Part shown: positions 47,126-58,395 of the stretch, piece after piece
Numbering within the stretch: the first letter of the stretch is position 1
Layout of the letters: every line of letters begins with the position of its first letter
Assembly: GCF_018991925.1 (NCBI RefSeq)
Contig: NW_024753828.1
Coordinates: 5,670,339 to 5,734,338, forward strand
Reading direction: 5' to 3'
Origin: Homarus americanus
Taxonomy: Eukaryota > Arthropoda > Malacostraca > Decapoda > Nephropidae
Length of the DNA stretch: 64,000 nt
Notes under the pieces: generated by a model
What the model saw: the letters and a program-made list of their open reading frames with translations, nothing else
Told to the model about the DNA's origin: nothing
Database searches by the model: none
Translations under genes and position numbers: made by a program

Positions 47126-50100
47126 GTTGTTGGTGGCAGCGGTTATATCCGGGTGCTGGGCTCAGGTCAAGCCATCGTGGGATAATAGTGAATGGCAGCC
47201 CATCCTACAGCCTTGTCTCTCGTGTCGCCAGGCGCGTATCCTCCCTGCTGGGTCGTTCATCCAGGAAGCTTCCAGCGTCCAGCCTAAGCAATTAATCCTG
47301 GAAACTCCCCGCACACAGCTAAAGCCATCAATCCAGCAAGCTCCAGTCTTCCCGATCAAGACCATCAAGCTCTCTTCTAGGAAACCAAGCCAGATCAAAC
47401 CTGCATTGGTGCCTGCTCGTAGACCAGTACCTTTCAGGCCGTCCACGGTTACGAATAGCGAGGGTGGGCGTGTGCAACTGGTGTACTTACCTGAAGGATC
47501 CATCAGACAGCTCAGCTCGGCCAATGCCGCCCGCATCACGCCCACGTCTCCAGAGCCCCGTCATCAAGTGGGCCAAGTGGAGGATGCCCCACTTCCACCA
47601 TCATCCGAAGTCGTCCAGACCATAGAGTTCTCGGACAAACAGAAGCGAGATCATGATGGGCGAGTGGTCGCTGGCGGGGTGTCCAACAGGGTAGTGATGT
47701 CCCTCGTCACTACTCGTGAACAAGAGAAGGACGCCAGGGAGAAGCTGAGGCTGCTAGAGGCGGCCCTTGCCACCCCTACACAGACCCCTCCATCTCAGAA
47801 TGACGGACGCCTTCCAAGGGTGTTCATTGCCCCGTCCCATGTCCCTCCCCCACCTGGTTACGTCAAGATTCCTCTTGTGCCTCAAGGAAAGTCTGGGGAT
47901 CCCAGTAACCAGAATGGTAACTCTCCCCTCCCTTCAACTTTCCTCACCCCTGATGGTCGTAGTCCTCCACCAGGATTCATTAAGTTCGACCTTCCTGAGA
48001 GAGTAAGCCAACTGTCACAAGACATCCCTGTCGTGGTACCCAACTCACAAGTGGGACCCAACCTCGAGCTGGATCAACCTTCTTTCACACCCACGACCAC
48101 CCCTGGATCCATCCGTCCACCAGCCTCCCTCAACTTCCAGACAACGGACGTCCGCTCTGGAAAGGATCTCAGCTTCCGACCTCCAGCAGTCCAAGTCATC
48201 CCTAAGAGCGAGCCCAAGCCTGACTCTCCAGCCCCATCTATTTCACATCCCATCCCTCAGAGGCCCACTATCCATCCCCAGACCACCCCCAGGCCTCAGA
48301 CCACCCCAAGACCTCAAACCAACCCCAGGCCCCAGCCCAATTCCCAGGGCTTCTCTCATCAGCCCTCAAATCTTCCAGAGCAGAACCTTCGTAACTCCAA
48401 CCAACCTCGCCCCCACCAGCCTCCTTTCACAGCATTTCCTCAGCCCAACCAGAACATCCCCCAGCCGGGAAGGACTTTCATCCAGTTCGGCCAGAACACA
48501 CGACAACCTGGTCAGCAAGTCATTCAGCCGATCATCCCGACTGGCCAACCTGTCATCAAGCCCGCTCGGACCTTCTTTCTGTCTAAACAGCCACAGTTCC
48601 TCCTTAATCCCGTACAGTCCGGTGTAACCTTCCTACGGCCCGCCCAGCTCATCCAACAACAGGGTCAACCACCCCGTCAGGCTTTCCCACAACCCAATCA
48701 ACAACAGCCTTTCCCTCAGTCAGGTCAGCCACGGCCCAACCAACCACAGCCCTTCCCACAGTCCGGTCAACAACAGTCTGGTCAGCCGCAGCCCTTCCCA
48801 CAACCTGGTCAGCCACAGCCCGGCCAATCACAGCATTTCCCACACCCCGATCAACAACAGCCTGGTCAGCCACAGCCCTTCCCACAACCTGGTCAGCCAC
48901 AACCTGATCAGCCACAGCCCGGTGTACCACAGAACTTCCCACAGCCTGGCCACCCGCAGCCCTCCCCACAACCCAACCAACAACAGCCTGGCCACCAACA
49001 GCCCTTCCAACAACTTGGCCACCCACAGTCCTCCCCACAACCCAACCAACAACAGCCTGGCCACCAGCCCTTCCAACAACCTGGCCACCCAGCCCTTCCA
49101 ACAACCTGGCCACCCACAGCCCTTCCAACAACCTGGCCACCCACAGCCCTTCCAACAACCTGGCCAGCCGCAGCCCTTCCCACACAGCCCACCCACAACC
49201 TGGTTTCACAGTCCTTCCAACAACCTGGCCACCCCACAGCCCGATCACCCACCTGGCCACCCCATCACCCACAACCTGGCCACCCACAACCTGTGGCCAC
49301 CCACAGCCTGGCCATTCACAGTCTTTCCAACAACCTGGCCACCCACAGCCCGATCACCCACTACCTGGCCACCCACAACCTGGCCACCCACAGCCCGATC
49401 ACCCACAGCCTGGCCATTCACAGTCCTTCCAACAACCTGGCCAGGTACAGCCCTTCCCACAGCCTGGTCAACAACAACCTGGCCACCCACAGCCCGGTCA
49501 ACCACAACCCTTCCCACAGACCTTCCCACAGCCTGGCTTGGATCAAAACATCTTCAGATCAGTACAGCCTGTCTTCTCTCATGACTTCCCAGCGATCGAC
49601 GACGACTTCCGTCCCAGTTCAGACTTTCCTCCGCCTGCTGATCCACCCCAAACATCAACAAGACTTCCTCAGTTCCCGACAACAACGAGTCCTCGGACTC
49701 CAAGACCCGTGGCCACCACTGTAGCGCCCGCTCCGCTTACCACTTCCCGAAGACCCATCCCAAATGCCTTCATTTCTTCCTCACCTCGCCCACAGTTAAT
49801 TCCCCGGCCATCCCCAAGACCACTCCCAGAGGCTTCCCCGAGACTCTTACCAGTTACTCCTACTCCTCGGCTCACTCCTCGACCTGTATCCTTCACCACT
49901 CCTGACTTCACTGCAAGCCCTGAGTCTTTAACAACCACGGAGTTTATCACCCCGAAACCAAGGCTTACGTCCTTCACAACACAATCACCCTTCCCCGCAT
50001 TTCCAGCATTCCAGTTCTCCACAAGACCAGCGGTTGGATTACCTGTGAATCCCAGGGCTACCTTCTCCCCCACCCCAAGGCCTGTGTTTTCCTCCACACC

Positions 50101-53100
50101 AAGACCTCTGTTTTCCTCCACACCAAGACCTCAGCCAGTGTCTGTTACCTCTGACTTACCTATCCTGCAGACCTTCTCCCCCTTTGGCACCTCTTCAAGA
50201 TCACCATTCCATCAGACCGTAATCAGATTGCAGGAGCAGAGACAACAATTTCCAGCTTTAAAAAACACTCAGACACCCCAAATTCCATCGTTCTTGGACC
50301 CACAGACGTCATCAGTGCCGTCATTCCAGGAACCCCAGCATCCTTCTACAACGCCATCATCCCAGGGGTCACAGCCTACTCAGGTGCCACTATTTAAGAC
50401 CCCTCAGGGATCTCCAACCCCACTGTTTACAACATCTCAAACACCATCGCCCCAGGACCTTGAGGAACCATCTACTCCATCATTCCGGGAGCCTGAGCAT
50501 CCTCGCCTCCCCATCTTCCCATCCTTCCAAAGGCCAAGGTTTACTACCACTTTGACCCCGGAGGAAGACCAAACTCCTCCAGAAACAACCACCCGAGAGT
50601 TCCTGACACCTGCCCCCACCACGCCTGTGTCCACCACGCCTACGCCCACAACCTCCACCATTAGGGTGACTACCTTTAAGCCCAGGTTAAACTTCAACGT
50701 CGCAAATAGACGTCCTTTCCTTAGGCGGAGACCGAGACCAAACAATGGGGACAAGAAGGAGGCCGAAGATACAGTCAAGAAAGACACTGAAGACACAACC
50801 AAAAAGGATATCAAGCACAAGAAGACAGAAGCAACGACACTCTTCCCGCCATTCTCTGTCGCACGCACACTTAACCCTCTTCGCGTCGAGAAAGGAGACA
50901 GCTCTGACAACGCTTCCAGTGCAAGAGGAGCTGGTGTGACTGTTCCTTCCAGTGGAGTCTTTGGCAGACGCCTTCGACCACGACAAAGGCGCCCATCGAC
51001 ACTTCGCACTGAGAGTGATTCAGAGGCATCCAGTCCGACTACTGATTCAAAGCCGCGTACCGTGACTGTCAACAGAGTGAGAAACATCGGCGGCACCAGA
51101 GCGCACACCCTGGCTAGCAACAGAGGCCGAAACCTCCCTGAGTGGCTCACAGCTCGCCGACGTTCTCGAGGGCAGGCACGTCTGTCTGAGAAGAAGACTT
51201 CCGCTGAGAACACCGGAGCAATAATTGATGACGTTCCTCTGGATATATTAAATAATAATGGCTTCACTGGTGCTGAGTCTACATTAGTGGTCTTCAGCAG
51301 CCCACCGGAAAATGAAGTACCGGTCCCACTGAGCGCCCAGGAAACTGAGAAGGAACTCAAGGAGGCAGTTTTTGAGCTGAGGAAGGAGGAGGAGGAAGAA
51401 GTTGAGGAAGCCCTGGAGAGTGCTGAAGAGGCCATCGTTGGTTATGCAGAAGAAATTGCTGAAGACAGTTCTCTCCAAGAAGCCATTCACAAGCTCAAAG
51501 AAAATTTGTCCTTGTCAAAACAATCTGCAACAGAGTCTCCATTAACTTCATTGGAAGCTGTTGGTGACACCAATGACACAAACACATTCTATGATGACTA
51601 CAGCGAAGATGCTGTCATTGTACCCGAACCTGAAGCTGTACCCGAGCCGGATGCTATTTCCAAGTCCCATGAAGCAGATGAGGTTGATGCTGCAAAAGAG
51701 CCTGAGGCTGAACCTGAGGCCGTCGCTGTGTCCAAGAATGACGATGGTGTACCTGATGCTGAGGATGACGCAGTGGCAGAGCCCGAGCCACAGGACCCCA
51801 CAGAGTATGTATATGAGTATGATGAGTACGTGGACGACCTTCAGGACCAACCCGTGACGCTACGCCCCTCTCACCACCATCCCCCTAGGCCCTCCCCCTC
51901 ACAGTCACACTCCCAACCACATCATCACACACTCACCACCCCGACACGTCCTACTGCCCCGACACGCCCCACCACCCCATCACACGCCACCACTCCAACA
52001 CATCCATCCATCCTCCCCAACACCCATCCCTTAGTTGACATACCTACAGTCGACAGCTTTGTAGAGGAGACGCTGAGTCCAGTAGTAAACAGGAGTGAGA
52101 ACGAGGTAGTGGAGAGTGCAGGAGAGACCCCAGACCAGACGACGGACAGTGACCATCCCGCGGTAGAACATGTAAAGTGGGTGACAGAGCAGGCAAGTAG
52201 TGGTGTTGATGATGATGATGATGATGATACTGAGCTTAAGGTTAGTAGGGAGGCTAGTGGGGAGTGGAGGGAGGAGGGGGACACCTCTTACAGCCACAAC
52301 AGCACCGAATCTCCAGAGGTACTATCTCTTTTCCCTAACGACTACTTCACTGCTCTCTCCTCAGGCGAGTCACACAGCTACGACTACTATGAGTACGACC
52401 ACTACGATGACGGCCACCACGCTGCCGTCGGCGAGGACCAAGACTTCGGCAGCAGCAAAACTCAAGTCGTCTTCGCCGTTCCCGCCACTGAGTACGTGGT
52501 AGAAGATACCACGACCCCGGCCACTCAGGTCATCGACGAGGTCAGAGAGGGCAATCAGGATCAAAGAGAGACTACGGAAGAACCCCTCGTGTTTACGACT
52601 ATGTTGGGTGTGGTGGCGGGGGAGGAACACCTTGTTCGGGAGGAGGAGGAGGAAACTACAGAGGCAGGAGTAGTAGTAGACGTGACCAAAGAACCTGCCA
52701 CGGTACCACCACCAGAGTTTGAAGACACCACTGAGCTGGGTGCTCTAGAGGAAGACTCCTTAGTCGCTACTACGTTGGCTCCTTTCCTTACCCCCACCAC
52801 CACTTCTACACCTACCACACCCCTTATCACACCTACCACACCCCTTATCACACCTACCACATCCCGTATCACACCTACCACACCCCTTATCACACCTACC
52901 ACACCCCTTATCACACCTACCACACCCCTTATCACCTTCATTCCCTTCCCCTTCACTACCACAACAACCACAACTTCTACCACAACCACCAGGCCACGAC
53001 CAGCCTCCATACGACCCTTATATGCCCGTCTACAGAGCATCGCGAAAAAGACAGCAGCGGAGTCTTCTTCGTCCTCCTCCAACAAGAAGCTACACAGGAC

Positions 53101-53230
53101 CCCTAAGATCCTTGCAGCGTCGACTATCACGGAGATCCGGTCCTCTGATCCTGTTATCTGTTTCCGGGATCACAGGTGTGTCAGGACCAGAGGGCTCAGG
53201 CAGCGCCGAGCTGCTGCCTCCAGCCCCTGA
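47126..53230 (+). CDS. Large secreted/matrix-type Pro/Gln/Thr-rich protein, main coding exon (about 2,030 codons, frame switches present)
   Basis: The exon starts after acceptor TTTTTCAG (AG at 47,124-47,125) with G completing a codon, then LLVAAVISGCWAQVKPSW, the end of a signal peptide. Blocks in order: a CLSC pair near residue 35; PPPGY/PPPGF proline segments; Pro-Gln repeats from about 48,270; a Gln-Pro-Gly-His/Gln-Pro-Phe repeat (48,650-49,530); Thr-Pro-Arg-rich sequence; basic RRRPRP and GRRLRPRQRR segments; a Glu-rich likely coiled coil (about 51,340-51,530); Pro-Glu-Ala repeats; an EYVYEYDEY acidic-tyrosine patch; His/Pro-rich sequence; a DYYEYDHYDD patch; TPTTPLI heptads; and a C-terminus VICFRDHRC. 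Cysteines appear only near the two ends. Stop TGA is at 53,228-53,230. The frame is 0 up to about 49,088 and 2 from about 49,305, with several switches between. Exon 1 plus this exon total 6,113 nt, not a multiple of three, as the indels predict. I do not recognise the family; composition suggests cuticle, matrix or mucin-like material. Confidence 0.75.
48650..49530 (+). repeat. In-gene minisatellite encoding Gln-Pro-Gly-His / Gln-Pro-Phe repeats
   Basis: Units of 24-36 bp built from CAACCTGGCCACCCACAG and CCCTTCC(A/C)ACAA are repeated about 30 times. The array spans the frame-switching part of the gene. Minus-strand Gly/Val/Trp ORFs are shadows. Confidence 0.9.
52800..52935 (+). repeat. In-gene 21-bp tandem repeat (TPTTPLI)
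   Basis: ACACCTACCACACCCCTTAT plus C repeats six times in frame, each unit encoding seven residues. One copy has SRI in place of PLI. Confidence 0.95.
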
Positions 53231-54182
53231 AAGACCCAGAATTCTGGTCTTGAAGTCTTCCTTGCCTCAACCATGAAGCTTCCCTCGCCAAGTACCCTCC
53301 TGGCACCTTCCTCACCCTATCCTTGAAATCTCCTGAACCCCAATAGAACCTTAAAATCATACTAGGTCCTCCCTCACCTGAACATTCCGTCACCATCTTC
53401 ATTAAGACATAACCTAATTTAACCTAATCTAACACCCCAGTACAGAACTAATAACCAGTCATGTATAAGTAATACTCTTATGATATTAGTCACTTGTTGT
53501 GTCCACTATGGGTCAGCCCAGGTCGAGCCACAATTGATACGAACAATCGTGTTGTGCCTTTTTAAGTTTTCAAGTTCTTCATCGGCTGAAGAAATTGTCT
53601 TGTATGATATAAATCTCTCATAAAATCCTGCTGGAGCCTCTTCTCGGTGAACAGACACCAGCAGGGAGCCTTTACAGACCGGGCGACCTGACAGACATAC
53701 AGCTGTCTTCTGAGGGTCATATATACGTAATTTATTCTTCGGTGTGACCGTGGTCAGTAACAGCTGGTCTGTTATGAATCCCGGAGCCTCATTCAGCCAC
53801 CTCTTTGTGGGAATAAAGGAATATTGTGTTTTTAGTACTTAATTCTCATTTTCATCACACTAACTGATATGCATATTACTTATGAGTGTCATGATCCACA
53901 TGTAAACAATTGTACAAAAATCAGCTGGAGGCGAGGACTATGGAAGAAGTAACTGGTACAGTACCATATCTACTTCACCCAGATTAAGATTTACACGGTT
54001 ATTTAAATGTGGTTATTGATAGTGTGTGAGGAATGAGGTTTATTACTTAAACATGTGGCTCCGTTATTTCCAGCAGGGGTTCGGTAGTGGGTTTTAGACC
54101 TAACTACCTCCCTACTGACTAAGTCACTGTTAAAAGTCCTCACTCGTTATTTAAGCTGTATATTGTAGCTTTAAGAAATAAA
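53231..54182 (+). other. Presumed 3' UTR with two AATAAA signals
   Basis: Downstream of the stop there is no coding potential. AATAAA occurs at 53,812-53,817, followed by ATTGTGTTTTTAG, a reasonable GT-rich downstream element. A second lies at 54,177-54,182, followed by a T-run. Either would end the transcript at about 0.6-1.0 kb of UTR. Confidence 0.45.
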
Positions 54183-55577
54183 TTTTTTTTTATAATGTTT
54201 GTCTTATTTGAAAGATTTCCGTTCTTGCTTTTCAGGAAATTGTTAAAAAAAACAGGAAGTGAAAGTAAAATTATCTTAATACCTTGGTTGAGATTCCGAG
54301 GGAACTTTTGCCTTGTTTTAAATAATTTATTGATTTTTCACTATTACATCAACGGCTTTGGAGTTTTATTGGCGTATTTAAACAGAACTAAACACCCAAC
54401 TGAACTGAGTAACATGTCATGGGCAGGTTTGTAAACACCCCCATAATAAGCACTGACTATTCTTCCTCGGGAGTATCTAATTTGTTCAATTAGAGGATCT
54501 TTGTAAACGTTCATTGATCGTTCCTTGCATTTGCGGCTAACACCATTTGTTTTACCTAATGAAGCAATTTAAGCAATTCGTTTGCATTCGCGAATACACA
54601 TGGGTATACATTAGAATAATATTAAGAAAGAAAATTATCTACAAAAAATAAATGAATAAAATTAGACTGCACACGAACGACCAGCGGATACCTCTGCCTG
54701 GCCCCTGGGTCGGGATGTAAACACGCCACGTGGGAAAACAGTATTAGTAGATTGTGTAGCAGGCGGGCAGTTACTTCCATAATTAAGAAAAAACAAAAAG
54801 TGATAATCTACGTCCGCTTGTGTGTAATAGCTATTGACTTAACTCTTGAAGGACAGAATTACGTAAGCAGCCACGGCAGCAGCTCTTGTACAAACAGCCT
54901 TTAGTGAATGTTACCGCTGTGGAATCAGTTTTACAGCCCCTGAGTAATTAACACCGGGGCGACGATGTACCAAGGTCAGTGGATAAGGAGGTTAGTTAAT
55001 AGAATGAAATAACATTGCATTAGAAAAAATATATAACGCATCTAGGCCAGAATTGTGTTTGGCCTTTGTAAGATCCATAATTATATTATATATGCTGTAT
55101 GTCTTGTTTGTTACAGACCCTTCCTGGCCGTCCAATTTACTAAATATTTTGTTTAGAAATAATTAACTGTAATGTTGGCTGCACAAGTACACAAGGTACT
55201 TCCTACAGAGATCTGTTCATGATATATTTATATGCTGAATTTGGTTAAAATCAAAACTGTAATTTATTTGAGATACCATGTTCATAACTTCCATTGATAC
55301 ACCGACGAATAGAAAATTAAATAAGAGGGAAGAAAACAAGGATAAAAAAAATACCAGGGAAAAGAACGACGGAATTTTTTTTTTTACCTTAAGATATACA
55401 CGAGTACTTCCATTCCTTAGTTTAACATATTTCCTTTTCGCCAATAATATATGAAAGGGTCACACTTAAACCGGCAATAATTATAATGACTATTTTTCCT
55501 TAGAAGAAAAATGTTCTATTACCCCAAGAGCACAACTATTCTTGTGGAGGCATCTTGAAATTCGGTGGGTAAAATTT
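54183..55577. other. Non-coding stretch
   Basis: No gene or element recognised. Confidence 0.35.
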
Positions 55578-55579
55578 TA

Positions 55580-55738
55580 GTTTCGGTCATCCCTGTATTT
55601 AGATATCCAACCTAACCAACTTAACCTAACCTAGCCACAGAACCCAAAAACCATATCTAACCTAACCGGGGGTTTCACCCCCCGGATTCCTCCCACTCCC
55701 CTTTCTGGTGGAGGTTAAGTTCCTAAGATGACCGAAAC
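55580..55738. mobile_element. Small MITE with 12-bp inverted ends and TA flanks, 159 bp
   Basis: GTTTCGGTCATC (55,580-55,591) is the exact inverse of GATGACCGAAAC (55,727-55,738). TA dinucleotides flank both sides (55,578-55,579 and 55,739-55,740), as for Tc1/mariner-type insertions. The interior carries CCTAACC-like words and a CCCCCCGGATTCC stretch. Confidence 0.65.
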
Positions 55739-56202
55739 TATAATAATACCATTCGGTGTTTTGTTTTCTGCAATGTTTAGTATTGCGATTCTGATTAGCA
55801 CATTATGGCTGCTAGCTCGCCATGTTGACGGTGGCAAGTATATATGTCTCAAGATCTCAGGTGTGTTTAGTTTTAGAAGGAACAAATTATTGAACGATAT
55901 AAACTCAAGTTAGGTAGTTTTCAGTGATTCGTTCTCAATAAAACCAGACATTGTTAGTAACGGCTAGTTACCATTACAAAGACTAGTTCTTGAAACACAC
56001 GTGGTACGCTGCTGTGGCATTTTTTCCTCGCCTAAAGTAGAAAATTAGAAACAACGCGACGCTGAATTTTAGTTACTGCATCAAGCGGGAGCGTGTAGGC
56101 TGTTTCGTAGTAGATATTCCGTTACAGCATCGCGAACAATGCTCTATTTCTAGTACTGTACACACAAAGCTGGTCAAACTCACCGGCCTGCAGTGGCGAT
56201 CA
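55739..56202. other. Non-coding stretch
   Basis: Nothing recognisable. Confidence 0.3.
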
Positions 56203-56545
56203 TTTTTTTTTTTACGGGGATTAGCCCACCCGGGCACAGGTCACTGGCCCACATCAGGGCCTGGGTGTTCGAAAATATAATATTAATAATAATAATAATA
56301 ATAATAATTAATAATAACCATAAATACAAAAATTATAAAAAAATATATAAAGAGAGAAACGATATACAGTATATAATTATTTTGTGTTGTCAATAGTAAG
56401 AGAGGCAATTGAGACCTTGCAATTGTGTAAATGAGGCAGAAAGTCAGAGAGGCAACCTAGGACTTGGTCACAACTTTTTTGATGCCATATGGCAGCAGGG
56501 TCTACCATTATACAACACACTGTGCTTCCTATATCTTCCCAGGCG
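56203..56545 (+). repeat. Dispersed repeat family copy 2 plus extended homology segment A
   Basis: An oligo-T run and ACGGGGATTAGCCCACCCGG-type core is followed by (AAT)n, then by a segment with GAGAAACGATATA, CAATTGAGACC(T/C)TGCA and ATATGGCAGCAGG(G/A)TCTAC. The same order recurs from 57,033 to 57,560, so the repeat is longer than its core, at about 340 bp. Confidence 0.75.
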
Positions 56546-56704
56546 GTAGTACTTCCCTGTTTGATAGCTGCCTACTACCTACAATATAGGGCTTAAATAT
56601 CCCATATCCCCGTCGTTGGAGATCTTTTGTTCATCCATTCATCTGCAGAACAAGATTTTAAGGGGATCTGCGAGCAAGTTACACAACTCTCTTAACACTG
56701 GGAT

Positions 56705-56870
56705 GTACGATCAAAGACAAAAGTCGTGTCGCGGTTTTGTCCAAAGATTAAATATAACCCGTGAAACATTATGAGAGCCCCCTACAACAAGGCAGAGCTC
56801 ACCAAAAGTTTAGCCCTTCGGCATATGTTTTCACCAAATTTCACGACACGACTTTTGTCTTTCATTGTAC
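56705..56870. repeat. Inverted repeat, 27-bp arms, about 112-bp loop
   Basis: The left arm at 56,705-56,731 contains AAAGACAAAAGTCGTGTCG. The right arm at 56,844-56,870 contains its inverse. The arms differ at two positions. The pair sits between the two copies of the duplicated repeat. Confidence 0.85.
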
Positions 56871-57032
56871 ACTCTCACTCCCAGGACTCTTGTGAACCTT
56901 GATCTTTGAATATTTGGGTGTAAATAATAAGGCGTTAGTCCTGTCAAACTGTTTCTCCTCAAACGTAGGGAAGTTGTTAGTGTCCTTTCTTATGCACACT
57001 GAGAAAAGTAATTAATTTAACGCACCCCCCCC

Positions 57033-57149
57033 TTTTTTTTACGGGCATTAGCCCACCCGGGCACAGGTCACTGACCCACATCGATGTCTGGGAGTGGGGG
57101 GATAACGAAAATATATTAATAATAATAATAATAAATGAACATATTAATA

Positions 57150-57207
<58 letters not shown>

Positions 57208-57560
57208 CAAATAAATACAAAAATAGCATAAAAAAGACCAAGAGTGAGAAACGATATATGTATGTTGTGTTGTCATAGTAAAAGTAACAATTGAGACCCT
57301 GCATTTTTTTTCGGCGAAATGCCCACCCGGGCACAGGGCAACGACCCACAACGGGGCCGGGGGGAGTAAAATAAGAGTAAAAATAAATTAAAAATGAAAA
57401 TAGAAGAGAAAAAGACTATATTAATCGATACCACGAAGATGTCGGAATACCAGCTTTTTGAAGGGAGACATTGTTCGTCAGTCAGATCAGCAACCTGGGA
57501 CATGGTTAAATTTTTTGTGATGTCATATGGCAGCAGGATCTACTATTAGACAACACATTA
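57033..57560 (+). repeat. Dispersed repeat family copies 3 and 4, nested
   Basis: Copy 3 (57,033-57,110) starts the same segment as at 56,203, with (AAT)n at 57,115-57,205 and the GAGAAACGATATA...CAATTGAGACCCTGCA stretch to about 57,303. Copy 4 (57,304-57,362) then interrupts the segment. The rest (CAACCTGGGACATGGT...ATATGGCAGCAGGATCTAC) resumes at about 57,490. This order indicates a later insertion of one copy into another. Confidence 0.7.
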
Positions 57561-57639
57561 TGTCGCGTGGATCATTATAACGGTCTCCGAGTATTGATGG
57601 AGTCATTGAGTTTGGTCTTTTACTTTAGTTTTATCCTCT

Positions 57640-57775
57640 TCACCACTGATCGGCTCGTTAGCCGCTTGGGCGGTTAGTCACGTCTGTTACGCACTGTTGG
57701 CCAGTACTGGGCAGGCACTGGCTTCTCAATTAATCTGAACCTGCTCCAGTGTTGACTCTGGCTTGGGTATGTATT
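57640..57775 (-). mobile_element. Non-LTR retroelement tail fragment
   Basis: CGGCTCGTTAGCCGCTTGGGCGGTTAGTC parallels CGGCTTATTAGCCGGTTAGGTGG at 58,190. The following CACTGTTGG and CCAGTGTTG blocks are also shared. It is short and non-coding. Confidence 0.4.
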
Positions 57776-58174
57776 TGTCAATCAAATATTTCATTTTAAT
57801 GTCCATGATATTCAAGGTAGTATCAGCATTCTTGTTTCACACCTGCAGGTCACCACAATTCTCAGTAACACATGGTTTAAGAACAGGAAAACATACTTAG
57901 AAAATAAAAATTAACTGTGGAGTTGAGAATTGATTTCAGATCAAATTAGCAAGCAGTCCTAATGGACCCTAACCTAACCTTTTTAAGGACCGAGGCTTAA
58001 TAGAATCGGGACCTGCCGTGTGGTTGAGAACTAATAACTGGACTAGGGCTCACTTAGAACTAGGAACTATCCTTGTCAGCTATACTCAAGTCCCCCATAA
58101 AAATATATTTTCTGTCATGTCCAACACTCGCGTTCTCTGTAAGTCACGGGAGACTATGGCCATTGATTTAGTTG

Positions 58175-58395
58175 CAGCTCTGCCACTTGTCGGCTTATTA
58201 GCCGGTTAGGTGGTCGCTCAGTTTTCTGTTGCACACTGTTGGAATGTACAGGCTCTTGAATATACCTGATCATATGCCAATATTGGCCAAGCTTTGGTTT
58301 AAAAGAGCTACAACATTCTCTGGCAGGTTATTCCAAGAGTTTGCTCAGACAGTTTTCTCTGGTGATACCTTCTTTAACTTGAAGCTGTAGTCTCT
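58175..58395 (-). mobile_element. Non-LTR retroelement 3' fragment (end of reverse-transcriptase ORF)
   Basis: Reading the minus strand gives FKLKKVSPEKTV, a stop, then ANSWNNLPENVVALL, after which the frame ends. The W-N-x-L-P-x-x-V-V pattern is the usual tail of RT ORFs in many animal non-LTR elements. Related relics lie at 57,640 and 17,585. Confidence 0.5.

Noticed and set aside
48649..49529. Minus-strand Gly/Val/Trp-rich ORFs (94-212 residues)
   Set aside because: They are shadows of the Gln-Pro-Gly-His repeat of the + strand gene, which has a signal peptide, splice acceptor and long flanking frames.
49070..49560. Intron explaining the change from frame 0 to frame 2
   Set aside because: No good donor/acceptor pair of plausible length was seen, and the repeat peptide continues through the segment in alternating frames, which indels explain better.
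50437..51435. 332-residue minus-strand ORF
   Set aside because: Antisense shadow of the Thr/Ser/Glu-rich part of the large gene; Ser/Val-rich with no features.
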